Shown: piece after piece, positions 8,528 to 16,953 of the stretch
Layout of the letters: each line of letters starts with the position of its first letter
Numbering within the stretch: the stretch's first letter is position 1
Origin: an uncultured Erysipelotrichaceae bacterium
Lineage (GTDB): Bacteria > Bacillota_I > Bacilli_A > RF39 > UBA660
Direction: 5' to 3'
Length of the DNA stretch: 43,246 nt
Assembly: GCA_902764145.1 (NCBI GenBank)
Contig: CACWUS010000010.1
Span: 1-43,246 of the forward strand
Program-made: the position numbers and the translations under genes
Notes under the pieces: generated by a model
What the model was told of the DNA's origin: nothing
The model's database searches: none
Seen by the model: only the letters and a program-made list of their open reading frames with translations

Positions 8528-9127
8528 ATGGATTATAAAAGTTTAAATGATAATGAATTAGTTTATCTTTGTAATGAAAATAATGAAGATGCAACTATGG
8601 TTCTTGTAGATAAATATAAAAATTGTATTTTATCTACATTAAAAGAATATCTAAAAGAATATAATATTATTGGAGTAGAAGTGGCAGATCTTTATCAAGA
8701 AGGTTTAATTGGTCTTATTCATGCTATTCATTCATATAATGAAAATAAAGATACAACATTTTATACTTATGCAAACAAATGTATTAAAAGTAATTTAGTA
8801 TCAGCTATGAGACAAACATTTAGAATGAAAAATAGAATATTAAATAATTCTTATTCTCTAGATAAACTTATTGAAGACTCTAATAATTCACTTTATGATG
8901 TTTTTAAAGATGAAAATAACAATCCAGATAAATTAATAATGGATGAAGAAGAAAGACATGATTTGATTGATAGTATTAAAGATAAATTAAGTAAAAATGA
9001 GAAAATTATTTTTGAATTAAGACTTAAAGGATTATCTAATTCTGAAATAGCAACACTTATTTCAAAGAATAGAAAATATGTAGAAAATGCCATGTTTAGA
9101 ATAAATAAAAAATATAATAATATGTAA
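8528..9127 (+). CDS. RNA polymerase sigma factor, SigH-like
   Basis: 199 residues. Region 2 spans ~10-90: LVDKYKNCI, the core-binding VADLYQEGLIGLIHAI, then FYTYANKCIKSNLVSAMRQ for -10 recognition. Region 4 (~140-195) is a helix-turn-helix with LKGLSNSEIATLISKNRKYVENAMFRI. Its place after rlmB matches sigH of Bacillus (with yacP lost), so it is probably an orthologue of the stationary-phase/competence sigma. The family has other members, so I leave the symbol blank. The Shine-Dalgarno is poor (AGGTG, 5 nt before the ATG, overlapping the rlmB stop region), suggesting translational coupling. A weak hairpin ACACA/TGTGT follows. Confidence 0.85.
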   Translation: MDYKSLNDNELVYLCNENNEDATMVLVDKYKNCILSTLKEYLKEYNIIGVEVADLYQEGLIGLIHAIHSYNENKDTTFYTYANKCIKSNLVSAMRQTFRMKNRILNNSYSLDKLIEDSNNSLYDVFKDENNNPDKLIMDEEERHDLIDSIKDKLSKNEKIIFELRLKGLSNSEIATLISKNRKYVENAMFRINKKYNNM

Positions 9128-9155
9128 ATATACACACTAATATGTGTCTTTTAAA

Positions 9156-9185
9156 TTGTAAGTTATATTTTTAATATGATAAAAT
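9156..9185 (+). promoter_or_regulatory. Promoter of second pilin-like gene
   Basis: TTGTAA (9156-9161), 18-nt spacer, TAAAAT (9180-9185) preceded by TGa, then TATGGTGAT. The architecture is the same as at 5819-5848. Confidence 0.65.
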
Positions 9186-9201
9186 AATTATGGTGATTAT
9201 T

Positions 9202-9348
9202 ATGAATAAAAAAGGATTTACATTAGTAGAAGTAATAGCAGTAGTAGCAATATTAGCTTTGTTAGCAGTAATTGCTGTACCTAATGTAGTAAAATTATTT
9301 AATAGTGGTAAAAATGATACAATGACAATACAAGAAAATCAAGTGTTA
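9202..9348 (+). repeat. Pilin signal/helix duplication, copy 2
   Basis: Copy of 5864-6010. Similarity extends upstream through the Shine-Dalgarno and -10 region. Confidence 0.85.
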
Positions 9349-9933
9349 GATGCAGCAAATTTGTTTTTAGAGGATTACTGTAGAAATCCAATGGATTCTG
9401 AATATTCAAGTTATTGTAGAAGTAAAACCAATGTATTATTTACTTATGGGCAATTATGTTCATATAGACGTGAATTTGAAAACGAGTACTGTGATGAAAA
9501 TACAATAACTGCATCAGATGGTACATTAATAAAAAGACTTGTCAATAATACATTATCAACACCACTTCCTGGTTATTTATTTGAAAGAACTGATGTTGAT
9601 TTAGATGGTAAAACATCAGTAAATGATGGAGTATATTTAGAAAAGAATTTCTTATATAATGATAAATTACCACAAAAAGTATATTTTTGTATAAATACAA
9701 TAAAAGAAAAAGGATATTTAAAGGATGATATTTTATATGCAGGGAAAAGAAATTGTGATGGATTTGTAGAGTTTACAAAACTTAACAGAACATATTCATC
9801 TGGCAAAACATTTCTATATTGTGGAGATGGTGAATATATAACTCCTGAATATAAAGAATATAAAGATTCAAATGAAGATTACAATAAAAATAGAATAAAA
9901 GCATTTAATGGTTGTGGTATAAATGAACTATAG
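9202..9933 (+). CDS. Type IV pilin-like protein with degenerate dockerin-like module
   Basis: 243 residues from the ATG at 9202, which has GGTGAT upstream exactly as in the paralogue; an ATG at 9190 overlaps that Shine-Dalgarno and is rejected. Residues 1-60 are almost identical to the pilin at 5864 (KKGFTLVEVIAVV signal). A dockerin-like region spans ~94-155. Repeat 1 keeps its helix (TITASDGTLIKRLV) but its calcium positions read E95-C97-E99, so it probably cannot bind calcium. Repeat 2 (DVDLDGKTSVND, D131-D133-D135-D142) looks usable. The C-terminal part again matches the paralogue (KEKGYLKDDILYAG, GKTFLYCGDGEY). It has extra Cys (C86, C97). It stands alone between a sigma factor and ruvA, with its own promoter and terminator. 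Confidence 0.83.
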   Translation: MNKKGFTLVEVIAVVAILALLAVIAVPNVVKLFNSGKNDTMTIQENQVLDAANLFLEDYCRNPMDSEYSSYCRSKTNVLFTYGQLCSYRREFENEYCDENTITASDGTLIKRLVNNTLSTPLPGYLFERTDVDLDGKTSVNDGVYLEKNFLYNDKLPQKVYFCINTIKEKGYLKDDILYAGKRNCDGFVEFTKLNRTYSSGKTFLYCGDGEYITPEYKEYKDSNEDYNKNRIKAFNGCGINEL

Positions 9934-9950
9934 AAATATAGTTTTTTTAT
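9926..9950 (+). terminator. Terminator after second pilin gene
   Basis: Stem AACTATA / TATAGTT with a GAAA tetraloop, followed by seven T and ATTT. It overlaps the stop codon. Confidence 0.8.
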
Positions 9951-9962
9951 TTAATAAAACAA

Positions 9963-9992
9963 TTGTTTTAATATTTAATATTATGATATAAT
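9963..9992 (+). promoter_or_regulatory. Promoter of ruvA operon
   Basis: TTGTTT (9963-9968), 18-nt spacer, extended -10 TGaTATAAT (TATAAT at 9987-9992). The expected transcript start (~9999) lies downstream of the ATG at 9997, which supports the later ruvA start at 10015. Confidence 0.75.
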
Positions 9993-10014
9993 TTTTATGA
10001 GGATGGTATTAATT

Positions 10015-10563
10015 ATGTATGATTATTTTAGAGGAAATATAACACGTCAAATAGCTAATTATATTGTTGTTGATGTGTGTGGTGTTGGATATAAATTATA
10101 CACTCCAAATCCATATGTTTATAAAGATTTAGAAAATGTAACAGTTTATGCATATAACCATGTTAGAGAAGATGAAAATACATTATATGGTTTTAAAACT
10201 GAAAGCGAAAGAGATTTGTTTTTAAGATTAATTGATGTTAAAGGACTAGGTCCTAAAATGGCAATTACAATTCTTGCTAGTTGTTCTGTTAATGGACTTG
10301 TTGATGCAATTGATAGAGAAAATATTTTATATCTTAAAAAAATACCTAAAGTTGGAGAAAAGCTTGCAAGACAAATTATACTTGATTTAAAAGGAAAATT
10401 AACTACTACTGAAGAAGAACAAACAACTAGTGATGAACTTACTTTAGCACTTGAAAGTTTAGGCTATAAAACTAATGATATTAAAAATGTTATTGGTAAA
10501 GTTGATAATGAACTTTCAATAGAAAATCAAATTAAAGAAGCATTAAAATTATTATTAAAATAG
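10015..10563 (+). CDS. ruvA: Holliday junction branch migration protein RuvA
   Basis: 182 residues from MYDYFRGNIT, which aligns with the usual RuvA start (MxxxxKG). Domain I is an OB fold (GVGYKLYTPNPYVY). Domain II has the two helix-hairpin-helix motifs (DVKGLGPKMAITIL and IPKVGEKLARQIILDLK). A C-terminal domain III (~137-182) contacts RuvB. RuvA tetramers bind the four-way junction and load RuvB. The Shine-Dalgarno is weak (GAGGATGG, about 9 nt away). It heads an operon with a HAD phosphatase and ruvB. Confidence 0.96.
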   Translation: MYDYFRGNITRQIANYIVVDVCGVGYKLYTPNPYVYKDLENVTVYAYNHVREDENTLYGFKTESERDLFLRLIDVKGLGPKMAITILASCSVNGLVDAIDRENILYLKKIPKVGEKLARQIILDLKGKLTTTEEEQTTSDELTLALESLGYKTNDIKNVIGKVDNELSIENQIKEALKLLLK

Positions 10564-10572
10564 GAGGTATTT

Positions 10573-11148
10573 ATGGTAATTGGAATTGATATGGATGACA
10601 CTATTTGTTCAACTAATGAACTTATTATTGAAGTTGCTGACAAATATGATAAAGAAGTATTAGGAGGAAGTGGTGTTAAAGATATAAATGCATATGAATT
10701 TACTGAAATGATGGGATGGGAAAAAGAGATGAAAGGTAAATTCTTTGCAGATCGCCTAGAATATATTATGGACAATGCTCCAATTAAAGAAGGCGCTCGT
10801 GAAGTAATAAATAGACTTCATGATAATGGATGGAAGATATTAATTATTTCATTTAGAAAAGATAAATATTTATCTGATCCATTCAAGTTAACTAAAGATT
10901 GGTTAGATAGAAATGATATTCATTATGATAAGATATTTGTAAATACTGGTACTAAAACTGATGAATGCATCGAAAATAAAGTCAATTTATTTATAGATGA
11001 TAAAGAAAGTCATTGTGAAGATGTAAGTAGTGCAGGAATAGATGTATTATTGTTTACAAATGCTTATAATCATGAAGAAAAAAGGTTTAAGAGAGTAGAT
11101 AATTGGTATCAAGTAGAAGATTATATTAAGGAGAAATACAATGGATGA
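10573..11148 (+). CDS. HAD-family 5'(3')-deoxyribonucleotidase-like phosphatase
   Basis: 191 residues. HAD motif I is DMDDT (D6 nucleophile, D8 acid), motif II IISFR (~93-97), and motif [15 protein letters not shown] supplies the Mg-binding Asp pair. The overall form matches the NT5C group of nucleotidases, which dephosphorylate (deoxy)nucleoside monophosphates. The substrate cannot be read from sequence. It has a strong AGGAGG 6 nt before the ATG, lies 9 nt after ruvA and overlaps ruvB by 8 nt, so translation of the three is coupled. It is not a usual ruvAB partner. It ends in TGA, showing that TGA is a stop in this genome. Confidence 0.8.
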   Translation: MVIGIDMDDTICSTNELIIEVADKYDKEVLGGSGVKDINAYEFTEMMGWEKEMKGKFFADRLEYIMDNAPIKEGAREVINRLHDNGWKILIISFRKDKYLSDPFKLTKDWLDRNDIHYDKIFVNTGTKTDECIENKVNLFIDDKESHCEDVSSAGIDVLLFTNAYNHEEKRFKRVDNWYQVEDYIKEKYNG

Positions 11149-12160
11149 AAGAATTGTAACTAATCATGAACTTGAAACTGATACTTTTGAAAAAAATATA
11201 AGACCAGATTCTTTTGATGAATATATTGGTCAGACTGATGTAAAAGAGAATATCAAAGTATTTGTTAAAGCTGCAAAGATTAGAAAAACAAATTTAGATC
11301 ATGTTTTATTATATGGTCCTCCTGGACTAGGTAAAACTACACTTGCTCATATTATTGCTAATGAACTTGGAAGTAATATTAAAACAGCTAGTGGACCAAC
11401 TATAGAAAAAAGTGGTGATTTAGCTGCTATTCTATCAACTCTTGAACCAAATGATGTGCTATTTATTGATGAAATACATAGAATACCAAGATATATAGAA
11501 GAAATATTATATAGTGCCATGGAAGACTTTAAATTAGATATTATTATTGGTAGCGATGGTCAAAGTAGAAATATTAAAATAGATTTACCACCTTTTACAT
11601 TAGTTGGAGCCACTACAAGAGCAGGTGACCTTTCTAGTCCTTTAAGAGATAGATTTGGAATAGTTAGTAAACTTGAATTCTATACAGATGAAGAACTTAC
11701 TAAAATAGTTGAAAGAACTGCTAGAGTAATTGGATCTAAAATTGAAAAAACTGCAGCACATGAAATAGCAATTCGTAGTCGTAAGACACCAAGAATAGCA
11801 AATAGACTTCTTAAAAGAGTTAGTGATTTTGCTTTAGTTGAAGGTTCAGATAAAATAACATTAGATATAGTTAAAAAGTCTCTAGAACGTCTTAAAATTA
11901 ATGCTAATGGACTTGATAGTACTGATGTTGAATATCTAATGAGTATAATTAAAAAATTTAATGGTGGACCTGTTGGAATTGAATCAATTGCTTCATCTAT
12001 TGGAGAAGAAGCAACAACAATAGAAGATGTAATTGAACCATTTCTACTTCAAGAAGGTTATGTTAAAAGAACATCTAGGGGTAGAATTATAACAGAAAAA
12101 ACATATAGAGAATTTAAAATAAATGAACAAAAAACATTATTTGATTATGATGAAATGTAA
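11141..12160 (+). CDS. ruvB: Holliday junction branch migration ATPase RuvB
   Basis: 339 residues. AAA+ domain with Walker [10 protein letters not shown] (59-67), Walker B LFIDEIH (D110-E111), sensor 1 and arginine-finger region [18 protein letters not shown], sensor 2 ([11 protein letters not shown]), and a C-terminal winged helix ([16 protein letters not shown]). Hexameric motor that pumps DNA through RuvA-bound junctions. The ATG follows AAGGAG inside the end of the upstream gene. RuvC is not in this window, as is common in Firmicutes, which use RecU. Confidence 0.97.
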   Translation: MDERIVTNHELETDTFEKNIRPDSFDEYIGQTDVKENIKVFVKAAKIRKTNLDHVLLYGPPGLGKTTLAHIIANELGSNIKTASGPTIEKSGDLAAILSTLEPNDVLFIDEIHRIPRYIEEILYSAMEDFKLDIIIGSDGQSRNIKIDLPPFTLVGATTRAGDLSSPLRDRFGIVSKLEFYTDEELTKIVERTARVIGSKIEKTAAHEIAIRSRKTPRIANRLLKRVSDFALVEGSDKITLDIVKKSLERLKINANGLDSTDVEYLMSIIKKFNGGPVGIESIASSIGEEATTIEDVIEPFLLQEGYVKRTSRGRIITEKTYREFKINEQKTLFDYDEM

Positions 12161-12187
12161 TTAAATAATATTCATTAGGTGATGTGT

Positions 12188-13402
12188 ATGATAGAAACAA
12201 AAGGTAACTATATTAAAACTAAACATACTAAAAAAGAAATAATTGATTTATGTAATTTAATGATTAATGAAACTAAAAAATCATTTTCTCATTTTGTAGA
12301 ATTGTTAGGTATAAATAAAGATTTATTTTCACATTTATTAAATATTAAATTAATTGTTGATTATACTGAAGAGAGTAGTGAAGATAAATATATTGCTTTT
12401 TATGTTTCAGAGGATGAAGATGAGAACAATAATATTCATATTTCCCCATTATATTTAGATAAAATGCTTACATATATTGAAAATAATGGAAATAAAAAAG
12501 GTGAACATGAAGATTGGTTAAATGAATTAACTAGCACCTTAATTCATGAAGTAATACATGCTAATAGAGATGTTATGGTTAAAAACGGAATACATACATT
12601 TAAACTATTAGAACAATCCAGAGATAATTATATTAATAGAAGTAGAAATAGCAAATTAAAAGAAGATTTAGATAGATTATTAATTGATAATATTAATGCA
12701 GGAAATCACCATCAAGTGATACTTCTTAAAGTTATTGATAGACCTAATTATTATGAAACATATGTTTATAATAATAAAAATAAATGCTATGAAGTATATA
12801 ATTTATCTAAAAGTAATTTGTATAATAAAGACTATAGTAAAGTATTTAAAGATATTGAATCATATTTAAATTTATTTGTTGGCTCTTCTTTAATAAAAAT
12901 GACTCCTAAAAAGAGAATCAATAGTGTTATTGATGATGATTTTATAGGTGGTATTGCAGATTTTACATCTGATGATGGAATAGATATATCTAAACTAAGT
13001 AATAGTGAACTTGCTGATTTAAATAGATTAGTAGTTGACCAAATTGGATTAGAAGAATCTCTTACTGAGGCATTAACTGATTTAATTATTTATCATAAGG
13101 ATAAAAATGAATTAGATATTCATGGCTTTTATTTAAAAGTATCAAGTGACAATAGTACTAGTATAGATATTAAATTATCTAGTAAATTACTTGATAGAAT
13201 GAGTATAGATGATATTAGATGGTTTATGCTTGCTTCTTATTCAGAAAGTTTTGAAAATAGATTTAAAAATATATTTAAAAGTGATTATGATACTTTTATT
13301 CATAATATGTATGAAATATATAATAGTGTTTTAGATGATGAAGAATATGATAAATCTTTAGTTGAAGAAAATGAAGAAATAATAGAAAGAAGAGTAAAAT
13401 AA
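12188..13402 (+). CDS. HExxH metallopeptidase-like protein, unknown function
   Basis: 404 residues, no signal peptide or membrane segment. HEVIH (120-124) in a helix fits a zincin active site (two His ligands and catalytic Glu), and EALTD (294-298) fits the ExxxD third-ligand motif of gluzincins. I do not recognise a named family. The reading frame is open from GTG 12179, but AGGTGAT with 4-nt spacing points to the ATG at 12188. It follows ruvB by ~27 nt, probably in the same operon, and ends at a strong bidirectional terminator. The two minus-strand genes at 24252 and 25000 carry the same pair of motifs, although the rest of the sequence is different. Peptidase activity is inferred. Confidence 0.65.
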   Translation: MIETKGNYIKTKHTKKEIIDLCNLMINETKKSFSHFVELLGINKDLFSHLLNIKLIVDYTEESSEDKYIAFYVSEDEDENNNIHISPLYLDKMLTYIENNGNKKGEHEDWLNELTSTLIHEVIHANRDVMVKNGIHTFKLLEQSRDNYINRSRNSKLKEDLDRLLIDNINAGNHHQVILLKVIDRPNYYETYVYNNKNKCYEVYNLSKSNLYNKDYSKVFKDIESYLNLFVGSSLIKMTPKKRINSVIDDDFIGGIADFTSDDGIDISKLSNSELADLNRLVVDQIGLEESLTEALTDLIIYHKDKNELDIHGFYLKVSSDNSTSIDIKLSSKLLDRMSIDDIRWFMLASYSESFENRFKNIFKSDYDTFIHNMYEIYNSVLDDEEYDKSLVEENEEIIERRVK

Positions 13403-13428
13403 AAGTAATAGATAAATCTATTACTTTT
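13401..13428. terminator. Bidirectional terminator between convergent genes
   Basis: A perfect 12-bp stem (AAAAGTAATAGA / TCTATTACTTTT) with loop TAAA. Both flanking genes end in or beside it. Confidence 0.85.
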
Positions 13429-14278
13429 TATATAGTTCTTTTTTATAATTATCAATTATTTCATTCATAATACTGATATAGTTTTTATCATTATTTCTTT
13501 CTTCATCACTAAGTGAATACATATCATTAATTTCTATTTTAATAAGTGAATAATCATTTATCAATTTTTCTTGTGCTTGATTAAGTTCTGTTCCTTCAAG
13601 ATAATAAATATATTGTATTTTTTTATCATTTATTAATTTTTTAGCATCAGAATATGCTTTATCAATTGCATCATTTTCTGTGTCTAATGAGATAACATTA
13701 ATATTATATTTTGTTAAATAATTAAATACATTATTTGTTGTTAATATTGTATTATAATTTCCACTTTTACCTATATCATATAATTGAACATCTAATTCAG
13801 ATATTTTTTCATTTAATTCTTTATATTTTTTATCTATATCTTCTTTTATATATACATTATCTGTATAATCAATTAGTGATGACTTAATATTACTACATAG
13901 CATCAAATAATTTGATGGGTCTAGCCAAACACCTGATATTTTTTTATTACTCATTCCTTTAGTAGCATCTATAATTTTAATTTTATTATTTAAATTAATT
14001 AAATCTCTTGCTAGAGTGGCTTCACCAAAAACGCCTGAATAAACAAATATTTCTGCATCAGAATAAGCTTTTTTCTTTTTTTCTGTTAATTTATATTCAC
14101 TAGTAGCTCCATTTGGATATACACTAGATACATTCCCATAATCACTATATAACATACTAGTAGCATATTCTACTGGATACAATGTTGTATATACATGTTT
14201 GTCACTAAAATCCTCTTTAAAATCACAACTTGCTAATAAAAATATTGATGTAAATAAAATTAATAATTTCTTTTTCAT
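13421..14278 (-). CDS. ZnuA/AdcA-like substrate-binding lipoprotein lacking canonical His ligands
   Basis: 285 residues. Signal peptide with lipobox LLASC (Cys18), so membrane-anchored after Lgt. The fold-defining segments of cluster A-I metal-binding proteins are present: [19 protein letters not shown]...[27 protein letters not shown]. The family binds zinc or manganese through three His, usually in PHxxxP, HxWLDP and THxAF contexts. Here those places read SEY, GVWLDP and NNVF, and the whole protein has one His (H28, in the TTLYP strand). No permease or ATPase gene is adjacent. It may bind another ligand, or have lost transport. It is translated behind yidD with an ATGA overlap. Confidence 0.8.
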   Translation of the reverse strand: MKKKLLILFTSIFLLASCDFKEDFSDKHVYTTLYPVEYATSMLYSDYGNVSSVYPNGATSEYKLTEKKKKAYSDAEIFVYSGVFGEATLARDLINLNNKIKIIDATKGMSNKKISGVWLDPSNYLMLCSNIKSSLIDYTDNVYIKEDIDKKYKELNEKISELDVQLYDIGKSGNYNTILTTNNVFNYLTKYNINVISLDTENDAIDKAYSDAKKLINDKKIQYIYYLEGTELNQAQEKLINDYSLIKIEINDMYSLSDEERNNDKNYISIMNEIIDNYKKELYKK

Positions 14279-14493
14279 AATTCTCCTTCTTTAATAACAG
14301 GATCATATCCAAATTTTCCAAATGGATGACACCTTAATATTCTTTTAATTCCTTTAAATATACCTTTTAAACCATATATTTCTAAACACTGTTTCATATA
14401 TTCACTACATGTTGGAGTAAATCTACATGCATTATGTGAATGAAGTGGTGTTATTTGATATAATTTAATTAACTTAATTAATAATTTTTTCAT
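14275..14493 (-). CDS. yidD: Membrane protein insertion efficiency factor YidD
   Basis: 72 residues with the family core [27 protein letters not shown] and GYDPV. YidD is a small membrane-associated protein thought to help YidC/Sec insertion. No Shine-Dalgarno precedes the ATG; instead TATAAT sits 7 nt upstream, so the mRNA may be leaderless. It overlaps the downstream lipoprotein gene by 4 nt (ATGA). It is away from its classic rpmH-rnpA-yidC neighbourhood. Confidence 0.94.
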   Translation of the reverse strand: MKKLLIKLIKLYQITPLHSHNACRFTPTCSEYMKQCLEIYGLKGIFKGIKRILRCHPFGKFGYDPVIKEGEL

Positions 14494-14500
14494 ATTATTA

Positions 14501-14506
14501 ATTATA
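14501..14506 (-). promoter_or_regulatory. -10 element of yidD, leaderless geometry
   Basis: Minus strand reads TATAATTAATAATATG: -10 hexamer, 7 nt, start codon. The same 16-nt string occurs before xerD (39459-39474). No good -35 is seen. Confidence 0.55.
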
Positions 14507-14568
14507 TAATAAATTTACTTAAAAATAAATAGAATATACTTTTAGTTGATGTATAGTTAAATAAATTA

Positions 14569-14577
14569 TGTTATAAT
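14569..14577 (+). promoter_or_regulatory. Extended -10 promoter of membrane gene/rnc operon
   Basis: TGtTATAAT (TATAAT at 14572-14577). TTGATG lies 20 nt upstream, too far for a good -35, so the extended -10 probably drives it. An ATG at 14582 would precede the expected transcript start. Confidence 0.6.
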
Positions 14578-14596
14578 TTATATGGTAGTGATTAAT

Positions 14597-15094
14597 GTGA
14601 ATGATGAAAAATTTGGGTTCGTAAGAAGAGAAGAAAAGAAGAATATCAAAAACGTTAGAGAAAACAAGAGTGGCGTATTTTTTAGCTTAGCTTTTTTCAT
14701 TATGTTTATATTACCACTATTTATTAATTTATTAATCAGTAGTTTTATACCAATTACTGTTTATAATGCTATTGAAGATAAAGATAATTATGTTGAAATA
14801 GAAGCATATAGAGGAAATTCATGTAAATTTTATAATAGAAATTGTGTTTATTATTATACAGTTAAGGGTGAAACATATCCATTTGACAGTAATGAAATAG
14901 GTTTTAAATTAAAAACAATTAATATTTTCTATGATGAAACTAAACCATATGATTCAGTTAAAAGTATGCATAATAGTACTTATTATTTATTAAATTTAAT
15001 ACCATTTTTAGCAATAATTTTGATTATATTTATAATGCATAAAATAATAATTAAAAATAAGAATATGAAAGAAAATAGAGTTAAATTTAAATAG
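14597..15094 (+). CDS. DUF3592-like membrane protein
   Basis: About 165 residues. Two membrane helices (near 25-50 and 130-150 in this numbering) flank an outside domain with YYYTVKGETYPFD and VYYDP-like INIFYDETKPYDS, the pattern seen in DUF3592 proteins of unknown function. The outside part contains a Cys pair (CKFYNRNC). The start is uncertain: the frame opens at ATG 14582, but that lies upstream of the likely transcript start. GTG at 14597 with GGTAGTGAT before it resembles the usual Shine-Dalgarno pattern. It lies 10 nt before rnc and is likely cotranscribed. Confidence 0.6.
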   Translation: MNDEKFGFVRREEKKNIKNVRENKSGVFFSLAFFIMFILPLFINLLISSFIPITVYNAIEDKDNYVEIEAYRGNSCKFYNRNCVYYYTVKGETYPFDSNEIGFKLKTINIFYDETKPYDSVKSMHNSTYYLLNLIPFLAIILIIFIMHKIIIKNKNMKENRVKFK

Positions 15095-15104
15095 AGGTGA
15101 TATT

Positions 15105-15752
15105 ATGAAAAAAATATTTAAAAAATATGGAATTATATTTAATAGTGACAAGCTTATTAAAACTGCTTTAACTCATTCAAGCTATTCTAATGAACATAAT
15201 ACTGAATGTTATGAAAGATTAGAATATTTAGGTGATGCTGTTTTAGAAATAGTATGTAGTGATTATTTATATAAAAAAACTAATTATTCTGAAGGACAAA
15301 TGAGTAGACTTAGAAGTCTATATGTATGTGAAAATGCATTATATGAATATTCTAAAGAGATTAATTTAAGCTCTTATATTTTACTCGGCAATGGAATAGA
15401 AGAAGCAAATAAAACAATAATAGCTGATGTATTTGAAGCTTGTATGGCTGTAATATATTTAGAAAAAGGAATTGATAAAGTTAAAAAAGTATTTAATGAA
15501 TTGATAGTACCTTATATTGAAAGAAAAGAAGATTTTTTGATGGATTATAAAAGCTTATTGCAAGAAAGTGTACAAACAGTTAAAAAAAGTGTTGAATATA
15601 AGCTTATAAATGAAAGCGGACCTGCTCATAAAAAAGAATTTGAAGTAGAAGTAATAATAGATGGTCTAGTTTATGGAAAGGCTTCTGGTACTTCTAAAAA
15701 AGAAGCTGAGCAGAATGCAGCTAAAGTTGCTTATATGAAAAGAGCTAAATAA
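15105..15752 (+). CDS. rnc: Ribonuclease III
   Basis: 215 residues. The RNase III signature ERLEYLGDAVLE (37-48) and the second catalytic acidic site (IIADVFEACMAVIYL) form the endonuclease domain. A double-stranded RNA-binding domain follows (~143-213: YKSLLQESVQ, GKASGTSKKEAEQNAA). It cleaves double-stranded RNA in rRNA and mRNA processing. Start after AGGTGATATT. Its TAA overlaps the next ATG by one base. The Bacillus order rnc-smc is kept, but with two unknown genes inserted. Confidence 0.97.
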   Translation: MKKIFKKYGIIFNSDKLIKTALTHSSYSNEHNTECYERLEYLGDAVLEIVCSDYLYKKTNYSEGQMSRLRSLYVCENALYEYSKEINLSSYILLGNGIEEANKTIIADVFEACMAVIYLEKGIDKVKKVFNELIVPYIERKEDFLMDYKSLLQESVQTVKKSVEYKLINESGPAHKKEFEVEVIIDGLVYGKASGTSKKEAEQNAAKVAYMKRAK

Positions 15753-16945
15753 TGGAGAAAATAGACTTTGTAACTAAAAGAGAAATAATTGAATTATTTG
15801 TAAATAGGGCTATATTTGAAATACAAAATACACGTGAAATACCAAAAATTAATTTTATTTTTGATAGACAAGGTTTATTATTAATTGAAAGTGTTAAGAA
15901 AAAACCATTTAAAAAAGAAGGTTATTATATACCAGATATTAGTAATGAAGACTATGAATTATTATTAAGTCAAAATAAAATAGAAGATGATGCTTATAAT
16001 ATAGTTGTACATGATGCAAATAAATTTTTTACTTTGCTTACTGAAATAATAAATGAACAAGTTAAGCTTGAATATAGGTATTATAAATTTAATAATGCAA
16101 GATTTAAAGCTTTATTACTTTTAAAAAGAATTTGGCTTAGAATGAGTAATGCAGATTTTTATAATATTGAGAGTTTTCTTGAATTACAAAGAGATTTTAT
16201 TAAAAATAGAGAATTTGATACTTATGAGCATGATAAAAAGTTAATTAATTTTTTGGGTAATGATATATATTATAGTATTAGTCCCCAAGAAACATATTAT
16301 GAAACATCAAGAGTTGCAAGATTTTATGTTTATGATTCTAAAGAAAGACATGATCTTGCCAATATTTTATTTGATATAAGAGAAGAAAATGGAGAAAAGG
16401 TATGTTACATATATGCTATTCAAAAGCCTAAGATGTCTAAAAGAAGTAAAAGACTTGAAAGAAACCTATATAAAATTAATTCTTTGTGTCCTAATGGAAT
16501 AAGCAATGTTCATCCTAATTTTTCTGTTTCCTTATTATTATTTGTAAATTTACTAAAATCACACGAAATTAATCATATAAAAGTTCCAATGTATCAAAGT
16601 ATGTCTTATGATTATCATATATTACTTTCTAAAAACACAAAAGAATCATTTGATAAAAAATGGTCAAAAGAAAAGTTGGATGAAATGTCTAGAATGAGAG
16701 ACAGTGATTATAGATTTGAAAGACTTGAATTTAAAGATTTAACAGGAGAATTAGAGCAAGATAAAGAGTGGTATAATAGAGTTGTAGATAAAGAAGATTT
16801 TATTAGCAAAGCTAAAACAGAAGGATTATTAAACACATTTTTATTTTTAGAAAGTATTAATGAAATAACTATAAATGATTTACCACTTGATGATATGACG
16901 TATTTAGATATTAATTTAGATAATGAAAGAGCACTTAAATTATAG
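15752..16945 (+). CDS. Unknown protein between rnc and smc
   Basis: 397 residues, no signal peptide and no membrane segment; soluble and charged. I do not recognise the family. Notable segments are RYYKFNNARFKALLLLKRIWLRM in the middle and a stretch around 275-310 (HPNFSVSLLLFVNLLKSHEI, then KVPMYQSMSYDYH) that looks like a structured core. The C-terminal ~80 residues are acidic. The ATG overlaps the rnc stop (TAATG) and has no clear Shine-Dalgarno, so it probably depends on rnc translation. Persistent coupling to rnc would suggest an RNA-linked role, but nothing in the sequence shows it. Confidence 0.7.
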   Translation: MEKIDFVTKREIIELFVNRAIFEIQNTREIPKINFIFDRQGLLLIESVKKKPFKKEGYYIPDISNEDYELLLSQNKIEDDAYNIVVHDANKFFTLLTEIINEQVKLEYRYYKFNNARFKALLLLKRIWLRMSNADFYNIESFLELQRDFIKNREFDTYEHDKKLINFLGNDIYYSISPQETYYETSRVARFYVYDSKERHDLANILFDIREENGEKVCYIYAIQKPKMSKRSKRLERNLYKINSLCPNGISNVHPNFSVSLLLFVNLLKSHEINHIKVPMYQSMSYDYHILLSKNTKESFDKKWSKEKLDEMSRMRDSDYRFERLEFKDLTGELEQDKEWYNRVVDKEDFISKAKTEGLLNTFLFLESINEITINDLPLDDMTYLDINLDNERALKL

Positions 16946-16953
16946 GAGGAAAT

